A stretch of DNA of 64,000 nucleotides, from NCBI GenBank assembly GCA_023386645.1, contig JAEWJI010000048.1:4711-68710 (forward strand). Direction: 5' to 3'. Positions 34,993-43,398 of this stretch are shown here, piece after piece. Both the position numbers and the translations under genes were made by a program. The notes beneath the pieces were generated by a model, which was not told the DNA's origin, searched no databases, and saw only the letters and a program-made list of their open reading frames with translations. Within the stretch, counting starts at the first letter, position 1, and every line of letters begins with the position of its first letter. The stretch is from Pseudomonadota bacterium (GTDB lineage: Bacteria > Pseudomonadota > Alphaproteobacteria > Caulobacterales > Caulobacteraceae).

Positions 34993-35418
34993 TCAGGCGC
35001 CGCCGCCGAAGTCCAGGTCCTTGCGGGCCGAGATGATGGTCACGATGAAGCCGGCCAGCACATCCAGCATGACCATCGTGACGATCAGGAAGAAGGTCGA
35101 GGTGGCGAAGCCCCGGATCAGCAGGAACTCCACCAGGCAGACCACGAACAGGATCATCGACAGGGCGTGATTGACGATCGCGACCTTCTGGCTCGAGGTC
35201 GACTTCAAGAGCTCGAAGAACAGCAGGATTAGCGACAGGAACAGGATCAGGTCGCCGACGCCCACGTTCCAGCTGGCGCCGGACGCCATGGGAATCGAGA
35301 ACATCGCCTGCCGCAAGTTCTCGTCCGCCGCGGCCAGGCCGCCGCCTCCGACGCCCAGCAGGACGACGAGATTGTAAAGCACCACGGGAATGGCCAAGAG
35401 CGGCAGGGCGATCAGCAT
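34993..35418 (-). CDS. Hypothetical inner-membrane protein, four spans
   Basis: A 141-residue protein with hydrophobic spans at about 3-24, 54-72, 82-104 and 108-130, and a loop of about 30 residues (AAADENLRQAMFSIPMASGASWNVG) after the first. No family that I can name. It lies downstream of the GT2 gene on the same strand, about 100 bp away, and so may be its own unit; two GTTAAC palindromes lie 19-40 bp before its start. Confidence 0.75.
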   Translation of the reverse strand: MLIALPLLAIPVVLYNLVVLLGVGGGGLAAADENLRQAMFSIPMASGASWNVGVGDLILFLSLILLFFELLKSTSSQKVAIVNHALSMILFVVCLVEFLLIRGFATSTFFLIVTMVMLDVLAGFIVTIISARKDLDFGGGA

Positions 35419-35436
35419 GGGACGATCCTGAGGCGG

Positions 35437-35458
35437 GTTAACAGCCGAGCTTGTTAAC
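35437..35458. promoter_or_regulatory. Paired GTTAAC palindromes (N10 spacing)
   Basis: GTTAAC at 35437-35442 and 35453-35458, centres 16 bp apart, in the short gap before the four-span membrane gene. The TTAA spacing (N12) does not match the CtrA site (TTAA-N7-TTAA). Probably an operator of unknown factor, or chance. Confidence 0.35.
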
Positions 35459-35518
35459 GATCCATATCCCGGTTCGCTCCATACCGCTACGCCGCTCGCG
35501 GCCCGGGCGATCCGCCCC

Positions 35519-36253
35519 TCAGTACTCGCGGATGACGCCTGGCCTGCGCGACCGGGTCTTGAGCCACATGACGCCCAGCAGATCGCTCAGCGAGGCGACC
35601 AGCCGGCCCCAGTTGGTGTACTTCGACCGGCCGGTCGCGCGGTGCCTGTGGTCCACGTCCAGATACAGGTTTCGATAGCCTTCCCGGATCATCAGCGCCG
35701 GTAGGTAGCGGTGCACATGGTCGAAGTAGGGAAGCGCGAGAAACGCGTCCCGTCGGAAGGCCTTTAGTCCGCACCCCGTGTCCGCCGCGTCGTCGTTCAG
35801 CAGTTTGCGACGAATGCGGTTGGCCCAGCGCGAGGCCCAGCGCTTGGCTTCGGTGTCCTGGCGGCTGGCCCGCACTCCTCCCACCAGGGCGACCTCGGGC
35901 GGCGCGGCCAGCAGGGCGTCAGCGAGACGGGGGGCGTCCTTGGGCGGGTTCTGGCCATCGCCGTCCAGCGTCACCACCACCGGGGCGCGGGCCGCGATGA
36001 CCCCGGTGCGCACCGCCCGGCTCTGGCCCGCGTTGGTTCCATGGTTCAGGACCCGCAGCGTCGGCAGTTCCGCTTGCAGCGCCCGGAGTTCCTGAAGCGT
36101 CGCGTCGCGGCTGGCGTCGTCAACGAAGATCATCTCGTAGGACCGGCCGGCGAAAGCGTCGGCGATTTCCCGAGCCAGTGGACCGGCGGCGCCCGCCTCG
36201 TCGTGCACCGGAACGACGACTGAGATTTCGGGGGCGGTGGGTCGGGTGGCCAT
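35519..36253 (-). CDS. GT2 polyprenyl-phosphate glycosyltransferase (dolichol-P-mannose synthase-like)
   Basis: A 244-residue cytoplasmic GT2 enzyme: ISVVVPVHDEAG, MIFVDDASRDAT, VVVTLDGDGQNPP (DxD within LDGDGQ), and DTGCGLKAFRRDAFL are DPM1/ArnC-type signatures. It would load a sugar onto a polyprenyl phosphate. It lacks the C-terminal membrane helices of ArnC. The divergent ArnT-like gene, 76 bp away, would be the natural user of such a lipid-linked donor. Confidence 0.88.
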   Translation of the reverse strand: MATRPTAPEISVVVPVHDEAGAAGPLAREIADAFAGRSYEMIFVDDASRDATLQELRALQAELPTLRVLNHGTNAGQSRAVRTGVIAARAPVVVTLDGDGQNPPKDAPRLADALLAAPPEVALVGGVRASRQDTEAKRWASRWANRIRRKLLNDDAADTGCGLKAFRRDAFLALPYFDHVHRYLPALMIREGYRNLYLDVDHRHRATGRSKYTNWGRLVASLSDLLGVMWLKTRSRRPGVIREY

Positions 36254-36329
36254 CCGCCCTCTCTAGCGGAGTTCACCGACCCGAGGGAGGGCGCTGACGC
36301 GGAGCCGAGCCGCGTGGTAGGACGAAACC

Positions 36330-38012
36330 ATGACGCGTCCCGACCTGGACCACCTGATCGCCGGATGGCGCGGCCAAGTGCTGGCGGCCCTGATCGCCCT
36401 GACCGCCGGTCTGCCTGGCCTGATGATGCTGCCGCCCCTCGACCGGGACGAGAGCCGCTTCGCCCAGGCCACGGCCCAGATGCTGGAGAGCCGGGACTTC
36501 GTCGACATCCGCTTCCAGGACGAGCCGCGCTGGAAGAAGCCCATCGGCATCTACTGGCTGCAGGCGGCGGCGGTGGAAGCCACCTCGGACGTCGCCGCCC
36601 GGGACATCCAGCCCTACCGCCTCCCCTCCCTGATTGCGGCCATGATCGCCGCGGCCGCCTGCGCCTGGGCCGGGTCGGCCATGTTCGGCGCGCGGGCCGG
36701 CTTCCTCGGCGGCGCAATGCTGGGGGCGTCTTTCCTGCTCTCGACCGAGGCCGGGATCGCCAAGACCGACGCCATGCTGTGTGCCGCCGTCACGGTGGCG
36801 ATGGCGGCTTTGGCCCGGATCTATCTCGCGACCCGCGCCAGCGCCCCTCCAGAGAAGCGGCACAAGTTCCTCTTCTGGCTGGCGCTCGGCGTATCGATCC
36901 TGATCAAGGGGCCGATCGGCGTCCTGGTGGTCGCGCTCGCCATCGTCGCCCTGAGCGCCTGGGACCGGGACGTGAAGTGGCTGCGGCGTCTCGGCTGGGG
37001 CTGGGGCCTGCCGCTGACCGCCCTGCTGGTCGGCCCTTGGGCCATCGCCATCACCATCGCCACCGACGGCGGGTTCTGGCGCGAGGCCATCGGCAACGAT
37101 CTCGGCCGCAAGGTGGTCAGCGCTCACGAAAGCCACGGCGGCTTCCCCGGAATGTATCTGGCGCTCGCGCCGCTCCTGTTCTTCCCCGCCACCCTGATGC
37201 TGCCAGCGGCGCTCTCCACTGGCTGGTCGCGGCGGGCTGAGCCGGCGGTGCGGTTCCTGGTCTGCTGGCTGGTCCCCGCCTGGCTGATGTTCGAGCTCGC
37301 GCCCACCAAGCTGTGGCACTACACCCTGCCGACGTTCGGGGCCCTGGCGCTGCTGGCCGCCGCCGCCCTGACCCGGCCGATCGGCGCGATCTCCCGGAGG
37401 GTCGGCGCGGGCCTCGCGGTGTTCGCGGCCGTGCTCATCTCCGGAATCACCGTGTACGGTCTGACGGCGTTCGGCACCTCGACCGCCCAGACCTGGGCGA
37501 CACTGACGGTGGTCGGAGCGGTCTGCGCCGCCGCCATCGGAGGCTTCCTGCTGCTGAACCGGGCGGCGGTGACGGCGGTGCTGGTTTCACTCGCGTTCGG
37601 GGTCGTGTCGCACGCCGCGCTGGCGGGAACCCTGCGGCAGCTGCGCCCCCTGTCCGTCGCGCCGCAGCTGACCCGAGCGCTGGAAGCCCACAATCTGCAC
37701 CCGGCCCAGGGGATCGTACCCGGGCCGGTGGCCATCACCCGGTTCCACGAGCCGTCCTTCGTCTTCCTGACCGGCACGACCACCGAGCTGACCGACGCCG
37801 CCGGCGCCGCGCGCGCCCTCGCCGAAGGACGTCCGGCCATCGTCGAGGCCCAGGACGCGGACGCCTTCAACCAGGCCCTGATGCAGACGGGCGCGGGAGG
37901 GCAGGCGGTCGCCCAGGTGCGCGGCCACAACTACTCGTCCGGCGACGACGTGAACCTGACGGTCTATGCGCCCTCTCAGACCGTCTCGACACGAGGGGCG
38001 ACCGTTCGATGA
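36330..38012 (+). CDS. ArnT-like membrane glycosyltransferase (GT39/GT83 superfamily)
   Basis: A 560-residue protein with about eleven to twelve hydrophobic spans. The first periplasmic loop has LPPLDRDESRFAQATAQMLESRDFV with the catalytic-type Asp-Glu pair, and IRFQDEPRWKKPIGIYWLQ, hallmarks of ArnT-like GT-C enzymes. It would transfer a sugar from a polyprenyl phosphate to lipid A, a protein or another acceptor. A soluble C-terminal domain (about 440-560) follows the membrane part. The stop overlaps the HMG-CoA lyase start (ATGA). Acceptor unknown. Confidence 0.9.
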   Translation: MTRPDLDHLIAGWRGQVLAALIALTAGLPGLMMLPPLDRDESRFAQATAQMLESRDFVDIRFQDEPRWKKPIGIYWLQAAAVEATSDVAARDIQPYRLPSLIAAMIAAAACAWAGSAMFGARAGFLGGAMLGASFLLSTEAGIAKTDAMLCAAVTVAMAALARIYLATRASAPPEKRHKFLFWLALGVSILIKGPIGVLVVALAIVALSAWDRDVKWLRRLGWGWGLPLTALLVGPWAIAITIATDGGFWREAIGNDLGRKVVSAHESHGGFPGMYLALAPLLFFPATLMLPAALSTGWSRRAEPAVRFLVCWLVPAWLMFELAPTKLWHYTLPTFGALALLAAAALTRPIGAISRRVGAGLAVFAAVLISGITVYGLTAFGTSTAQTWATLTVVGAVCAAAIGGFLLLNRAAVTAVLVSLAFGVVSHAALAGTLRQLRPLSVAPQLTRALEAHNLHPAQGIVPGPVAITRFHEPSFVFLTGTTTELTDAAGAARALAEGRPAIVEAQDADAFNQALMQTGAGGQAVAQVRGHNYSSGDDVNLTVYAPSQTVSTRGATVR

Positions 38013-38923
38013 GCCGCCGGATCGAGATCGTCGAGGTCGGTCCGCGCGACGGCCTGCAGAACGAGAAGGCGGTGCTGGAGCCCGCCGTTCGCGCTGAATT
38101 CGTGCGCCGGCTGGAGGCGGCGGGCGCGCGCCGCATCGAGGCGGCCAGTTTCGTCCATCCCAAATACGTGCCCCAAATGGCGGGGGCGGAGGAGGTCCTG
38201 ACCGACCTGCCGCCGGAGCCGGGACGCAGCCGTATCGGCCTGGTGCTCAATACGCGAGGTTACGACCGGGCGATCGCCACGGCCTGCGACGAGGTGAACG
38301 TCTCGGTGGCCGCTACCGACGGCTTCGGCCTGAAGAACCAGGGCCTGGATCGCGCCGGCCAGTACGCGATGCTCCAGGAGATCGTCGCGCGCCGGCACAA
38401 CGCCGCGCCAGGTCAGGCGGCGCCGAAGCTGTCGGCGACCATCAGCGTGGTCTGGGGCTGTCCCTTCGACGGCGACGTGTCGGAGGTGGAAATCGAGGAC
38501 CTGGTCGGCCGCATCGCCGCGCTGGGCGTGGAAGAAATCGCCCTGGCCGACACCATCGGCGCCGGCGACCCGTGGAGCGTCACCCGCAAGGTCGAGGCGG
38601 CCCGGCGCGCGGCGCCCGACGCGACCCTGCGCTTGCATTTCCACGACACTCGGAACACCGGCCTAGCCAATGCCTACGCCGGCGTCGAGGCGGGTGTGCC
38701 GGTGCTGGACGCCTCCGTCGGCGGCATCGGCGGCTGCCCCTTCGCCCCTGGCGCGACCGGCAACATCGCCACCGAGGACCTGGTCTGGATGCTGCACCGC
38801 GCCGGCTTCGAGACGGGCTACGACGTGGACGCCCTGATCGAGACCGGCCGCTGGATCGGCGCCCGGATCGGTCGGCCGGCGTCGAGCGCCCTCAGCCGCG
38901 CCGGACCGTATCCTCGGCTCTAG
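38009..38923 (+). CDS. Hydroxymethylglutaryl-CoA lyase
   Basis: A 304-residue TIM-barrel lyase splitting HMG-CoA to acetyl-CoA and acetoacetate, the last step of leucine breakdown. Signatures are IVEVGPRDGLQNEK at the N terminus, ADTIGAGDPW, LHFHDTRNTGLANAYAG, and the catalytic-loop cysteine region SVGGIGGCPFAPGATGN. It overlaps the ArnT-like gene by 4 nt, an odd partner; the isovaleryl-CoA and methylcrotonyl-CoA genes usually near it are absent here. Confidence 0.95.
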   Translation: MSRRIEIVEVGPRDGLQNEKAVLEPAVRAEFVRRLEAAGARRIEAASFVHPKYVPQMAGAEEVLTDLPPEPGRSRIGLVLNTRGYDRAIATACDEVNVSVAATDGFGLKNQGLDRAGQYAMLQEIVARRHNAAPGQAAPKLSATISVVWGCPFDGDVSEVEIEDLVGRIAALGVEEIALADTIGAGDPWSVTRKVEAARRAAPDATLRLHFHDTRNTGLANAYAGVEAGVPVLDASVGGIGGCPFAPGATGNIATEDLVWMLHRAGFETGYDVDALIETGRWIGARIGRPASSALSRAGPYPRL

Positions 38924-38938
38924 GCGCGACCTGAGCGG

Positions 38939-39064
38939 GTGGCGCCCAAGGCGCTGGAATGGCCGGCCCTCAACCATGAAGCCCTGACCACCTTTTGGTT
39001 CGAGGGCGAAAGCTGGATGGACGACCAGGTGACCGAGTTCAAACGCAGCCTGAAGCGGGTCTAG
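38939..39064 (+). CDS. Possible 41-residue protein after HMG-CoA lyase
   Basis: GTG 38939 opens a 41-codon frame, mixed and soluble in composition (ALEWPALNHEALTTFWFEGE; VTEFKRSLKRV), with gene-like third-position GC and a weak GAGCGG before the start. It ends 7 nt before the putA stop on the other strand. I recognise no family. Confidence 0.35.
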   Translation: MAPKALEWPALNHEALTTFWFEGESWMDDQVTEFKRSLKRV

Positions 39065-39071
39065 CGGCCCG

Positions 39072-42000
39072 CTAAAGGTTCAGCAGCGCCGGGTCTCCGC
39101 CCTGCGCGGCGATGTTGACGCTGATGGCCTTTTCCTGGGCGAAGCGGATCAGGCTGTGCGGACCGCCGGCCTTCGGACCGGTGCCCGACAGGCCTTCGCC
39201 CCCGAACGGCTGGACGCCCACCACCGCGCCGATGATCGAGCGATTTACATAGACGTTTCCGGCCGGCACCAGGCGGGCGACCTCCTCGGCGAAGGCCTCG
39301 ATCCGGCTGTGAACCCCGAGCGTCAGGCCGTAGCCGCGCGCCGCCAGCTTCGCCGCTGTCGCCTTCACGTCGGACGGGTCATAGCGGCAGATGTGCAGGA
39401 TGGGCCCGAAGACCTCTTTCTCAAGATAGTCCGGCGCCGGGACCTCTGCGATGGTCGGCGCGAAGAAGTCGCCCTTCTCGGCCCCGGCCGGCAACTCGGC
39501 GCGCGCGACGATCCTCGCGTCGCCCTTCAGCCGCTCCAGATGCGCCTCCAAGGCAGCCTTCGCATCCGCGTCGATCACCGGTCCGATGTCCGTCGCCGGA
39601 TCGGCGGGATCGCCCACCACCTGAACCGCCAGCGCCCCCTTCAGCCCCTCGATCAGGGCGTCGGCGCCCTCGTGCGGCACATAGAGCAGGCGCAGCGCCG
39701 AGCACCGCTGGCCCGACGAGCCGAAGGCCGACAGGATCACGTCGTCGATCACCTGTTCCTTCAGGGCGGTGGTGTCGACGAACATGCCGTTCAGCCCGCC
39801 GGTCTCGGCGATGAAGGGGATGATCGGACCCGACCGCGCCGCGATCGCGCGATTGATGAAGGTCGCCGTGTCGGTGCCCCCCGTGAAGGCCACGCCGTCC
39901 ACGGCCGGATGGCTGACCAGGGCCGTGCCCACGGTCTCGCCGCGACCGGGCAGCAGGGCGAGCAGGTCGGGATCCAGCCCCGCCTTGTGGAACAGCCGCA
40001 CGGCCTCTGCCGCGATGAGAGGCGTCTGTTCCGCCGGCTTGGCCAGCACGCCGTTGCCGGCCGCGAGCGCGGCGGCGATCTGGCCGGTGAAAATGGCCAG
40101 CGGGAAGTTCCAGGGCGAAATGCAGGCGAACACGCCGCGTCCGTGCAGAACCAGTTCGTTGGTCTCGCCCACCGGCCCCTTCAGCGGGATCGGGCCACCG
40201 AACTGCTTCTCGGCCAGCATGGCGTAGTAGCGGCAGAAGTCGGCGGCCTCGCGCACCTCGGCCACGCCGTCGTTCAGGGTCTTGCCGGCCTCGCGCGATA
40301 GCAGCGCCACCAGCCGGTCCATGTCGGCCTCAAGGGCTTCGCCCATGGCGCGCAGCACCGGCGCCCGGCCCGAGCCCCCCAGCCTGTCCCAGCCAATGCG
40401 CGCCGCTTGCGCTCGATCGGCGGCCCGGTCGATGTCGGCTGACGACGCCTCCGAGACCCGGCCCAGCACCCGGGTGCGGTCGGCCGGGCTGGTTACGTCC
40501 TGCGGACTCTCTCCGGCGCCGAGGCTGCCGGAGATGATTGGGCCGGACAGCAGTCGCTCGCTGTCGACACTGGCGAGCGCCAACCGGTGCCGCTCCCGAT
40601 CGGCGGCCTGGGAATAGTCGCGGCCGAGCGAGTTCTGGCGGTCCATGTACATGTCCTTGGGCGTCGGAATCTTGGCGTGACGGTCGGGATGGGCCTCGAC
40701 CAGGGCGATGGGGTCGGCGGCGACGGCCGAGGCCGGCACTCGCTCGTCCAGCAGGGCGTGCACGAACGACGAGTTGGCCCCGTTCTCCAGCAGGCGCCGC
40801 ACCAGGTAGGGCAGCAGCTCCTCATGGCCGCCGACCGGAGCGTAGGCCCGCACCGTCACGGGACCGAAGGCGTCGCGGGCCGCGTCGTAGAGCGCCTCGC
40901 CCATGCCGTGCAGCCGCTGGAATTCGATCTTCACGCCTCGGTCCGAAGCCATGCGGTGCACGGCCGCCAGCGAATGGGCGTTGTGGGTCGCGAACTGGGA
41001 ATAGAGGTGCGGCGCCGCCTCGATCATCGCCTTGGCGCAGACCAGGTAGTTGAGGTCGGTCGCGGCCTTGGTGGTGAAGACCGGATAGTCCGTGCGCCCG
41101 AACACCTGTGCGCGCTTGATCTCGGTGTCCCAATAGGCGCCCTTGACCAGACGCACCATCAGCCGGCGTCCCGAGGCGCGGGCCAGGTCGGCGACCCGAG
41201 CGATCACCTCGGGCCCGCGCTTCTGGTAGGCTTGAACCGCCAGACCCAGGCCCCGCCAGGCGCCCAGCTCCGGCTCGTGCGCCAGCCGGTCCAGGATCTT
41301 CAGCGACAGGGCGAGGCGGTCGGCCTCCTCCGCGTCCATGGTGAAGTTGATGTCGGCGGCGGCCGCGATCAGGGCCAGCCGCTTCACCCGGGGGTACAGG
41401 TCGGCCCAGACGCCGGCCTCATGCGTCGCCTCATAGCGCGGCGACAGGGCCGACAGCTTGACCGAGACGCCGTGTCCCGCCTCCGGCCCCTGCCCACCGG
41501 CTGTCCGCCCCACGGCGGTGATCGCGTCGGCGTAGATGCGCTCGTAGCGGTCGGCGTCGGCCATCGTCCGGGCGCCCTCGCCCAGCATGTCGAAGCTGCA
41601 CAGCCAGCCGTTGCGGTTCGCCCGCTTCAGCGCCGTCTCGATCGTGCGGCCCAGCACGAACTGCTCGCCCATGATGCGTACGGCGGCGGCCACCGCCTGG
41701 CGGATCACGGGCTCGCCAATGCGCCCGGCGACCCGCTTCAGGAAGCTGGGCAGGTCCGCGCGCGCCTCGTCATCCACATCGACCAGCTTGCCGGTCAGCA
41801 TCAGGCCCCAGGTCGAGGCGTTTACGAACAGACTGTCCGACTGTCCTAGGTGACGGGCCCAGTCGGCCGACCCAATCTTCTCGGCGATCAGGCGGTCGCG
41901 CGCCTCTTCATCAGGGGTGCGCAACAGGGCCTCGGCCAGGCACATGAGCGCCAGCCCCTCGCGGGTGCCGAGTGAGAACTCCTGCAAGAAGCTCTCGACC

Positions 42001-42200
42001 ACACCCTGGCGAACCTGGCTGCGCCGGGCCCGCTCGACCAGGTCCACGGCGTCGGAAACGACAGTAAACCGCACCTCCGGCGATAGCGGAATCTGCTCAA
42101 GCAGCCCGCGAACCGTGGCGGTTTCGTCCGCGAACTTGCCCTGGTCCAGCGCATCCCAGTCCTGGCTGAGGCTCAGGGCGGGCGAAATGTCGGTCTGCAT
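39072..42200 (-). CDS. putA: Bifunctional proline dehydrogenase / glutamate-semialdehyde dehydrogenase PutA
   Basis: About 1042 residues, proline to glutamate by two linked domains. The FAD-dependent PRODH barrel (about 60-480) includes VSVKLSALSPRYE, FTMDAEEADRLALSL, MVRLVKGAYWD and FATHNAHSLAAV. The NAD-dependent aldehyde dehydrogenase (about 530-1020) has ISPWNFPLAIFTGQIAAAL, FIAETGGLNGM (catalytic Glu) and GSSGQRCSALRLLYV (catalytic Cys), and PFGGEGLSGTGPKAGG. No ribbon-helix-helix DNA-binding domain precedes PRODH, so it is not a self-repressor. ATG 42200, five nt after GAGG, is preferred to 42248. Confidence 0.96.
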   Translation of the reverse strand: MQTDISPALSLSQDWDALDQGKFADETATVRGLLEQIPLSPEVRFTVVSDAVDLVERARRSQVRQGVVESFLQEFSLGTREGLALMCLAEALLRTPDEEARDRLIAEKIGSADWARHLGQSDSLFVNASTWGLMLTGKLVDVDDEARADLPSFLKRVAGRIGEPVIRQAVAAAVRIMGEQFVLGRTIETALKRANRNGWLCSFDMLGEGARTMADADRYERIYADAITAVGRTAGGQGPEAGHGVSVKLSALSPRYEATHEAGVWADLYPRVKRLALIAAAADINFTMDAEEADRLALSLKILDRLAHEPELGAWRGLGLAVQAYQKRGPEVIARVADLARASGRRLMVRLVKGAYWDTEIKRAQVFGRTDYPVFTTKAATDLNYLVCAKAMIEAAPHLYSQFATHNAHSLAAVHRMASDRGVKIEFQRLHGMGEALYDAARDAFGPVTVRAYAPVGGHEELLPYLVRRLLENGANSSFVHALLDERVPASAVAADPIALVEAHPDRHAKIPTPKDMYMDRQNSLGRDYSQAADRERHRLALASVDSERLLSGPIISGSLGAGESPQDVTSPADRTRVLGRVSEASSADIDRAADRAQAARIGWDRLGGSGRAPVLRAMGEALEADMDRLVALLSREAGKTLNDGVAEVREAADFCRYYAMLAEKQFGGPIPLKGPVGETNELVLHGRGVFACISPWNFPLAIFTGQIAAALAAGNGVLAKPAEQTPLIAAEAVRLFHKAGLDPDLLALLPGRGETVGTALVSHPAVDGVAFTGGTDTATFINRAIAARSGPIIPFIAETGGLNGMFVDTTALKEQVIDDVILSAFGSSGQRCSALRLLYVPHEGADALIEGLKGALAVQVVGDPADPATDIGPVIDADAKAALEAHLERLKGDARIVARAELPAGAEKGDFFAPTIAEVPAPDYLEKEVFGPILHICRYDPSDVKATAAKLAARGYGLTLGVHSRIEAFAEEVARLVPAGNVYVNRSIIGAVVGVQPFGGEGLSGTGPKAGGPHSLIRFAQEKAISVNIAAQGGDPALLNL

Positions 42201-42308
42201 GCGCGCCTCATAAACCCTTCCGCGCGGGAACGGGAGCCGTCTCGCCATCGGCCGCGCGACTCGCTACAGGTTCCCGTTCAGCGAACCTCGCGGAGCCGAT
42301 CGGCCCTT

Positions 42309-43394
42309 ATGCGCATCGTCCTGGCCACCGACGCCTGGGAGCCCCAGGTCAACGGCGTCGTCCGCACCCTGACCCGTACCGTGGCCGAGTGCCGCGCGAT
42401 GGGTCATGAGGTCGAGGTCATCGAGCCCAGCCAGTTCAAGACCGTGCCTCTGCCGACCTATCCGGAGATCAAGCTCGCCTTGGGCGCCGAGGAAGAGATT
42501 CGCGAGCGGCTGCGCGCCTTCGAGCCGGAAGCGGTCCACGTGGCTACCGAGGGTCCGATCGGCATCGCCACGCGCCGGATCTGCGTGGAGTGGAAGCTGC
42601 CGTTCACGACCAGCTATCACACCAAATTCCCCGAGTACGTCTCGGCCCGGTTCCCGATCCCGGTGGGGGTCGGCTACGCCTATATGAAGTGGTTCCACAA
42701 GCCGTCCGGCCGGCTGATGGTCGCCACTCCCACCTTGCGCGACGAGCTGGTCGAGCATGGGTTCAGGAACGTCTCGCCCTGGTCGCGGGGCGTAGATACC
42801 GAGCTGTTTCGGCCGGACCTGGAGCCCATCTACGACAGCCTCGGCGGCAAGGACTGGCCCCGACCATTCTTCCTGAACGTCGGCCGTGTGGCGGTCGAGA
42901 AGAACATTGAGGCGTTCCTCGAGACCGATCTGCCGGGAACCAAGATCGTGGTCGGGGACGGTCCCGCCCGCGCGGAACTCGAGGCCAAGTATCCGCAGGC
43001 CAAGTTTCTGGGCGCGCGCTTCGGCGAGGAGCTGGCGCGGTGTTTCAAGGACGCGGACGTCTTCGTGTTCCCGTCCTGGACCGACACATTTGGCCTGGTG
43101 ATCCTGGAGGCCATGGCCACGGGCACCCCCGTCGCGGCCTATCCGGCGCACGGCCCGATCGACATTATCCCGGGATCGGGCGCAGGCGTCATCGACGACG
43201 ACCTCACGACCGCGTGCCTGAAATGCCTGGAGTTGGATCGCGCGGACGTGCGGGCCTACGCCGAGAAGTTCAGCTGGCGCGCCTCGGCCGAGCAGTTCGT
43301 CGAAAACCTGCAGCCGTATCCCGAGCCCGAGCGCGGCCGCTTCTGGCGCCGTCTGCGCCGGATCGCCCGGGTGCGCCGTCGGGCCGCGGCCTGA
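42309..43394 (+). CDS. GT4-family glycosyltransferase (MgtA/SqdX-like)
   Basis: A 361-residue GT-B enzyme. It begins RIVLATDAWEPQVNGVVRTL, has TSYHTKFPEYVSARFPIP, a second-domain start PFFLNVGRVAVEKNIEAFL, and the E-x7-E-type nucleotide-sugar motif PSWTDTFGLVILEAMATGTPVAA. This pattern fits mannosyl-, glucosyl- or sulfoquinovosyl-transferases that act on glycerolipids. It stops 5 nt before convergent pstS. Its place next to the phosphorus-transport operon suggests a role in glycolipid synthesis under phosphate limitation, but I see no Pho box before it. Confidence 0.87.
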   Translation: MRIVLATDAWEPQVNGVVRTLTRTVAECRAMGHEVEVIEPSQFKTVPLPTYPEIKLALGAEEEIRERLRAFEPEAVHVATEGPIGIATRRICVEWKLPFTTSYHTKFPEYVSARFPIPVGVGYAYMKWFHKPSGRLMVATPTLRDELVEHGFRNVSPWSRGVDTELFRPDLEPIYDSLGGKDWPRPFFLNVGRVAVEKNIEAFLETDLPGTKIVVGDGPARAELEAKYPQAKFLGARFGEELARCFKDADVFVFPSWTDTFGLVILEAMATGTPVAAYPAHGPIDIIPGSGAGVIDDDLTTACLKCLELDRADVRAYAEKFSWRASAEQFVENLQPYPEPERGRFWRRLRRIARVRRRAAA

Positions 43395-43398
43395 CCCC

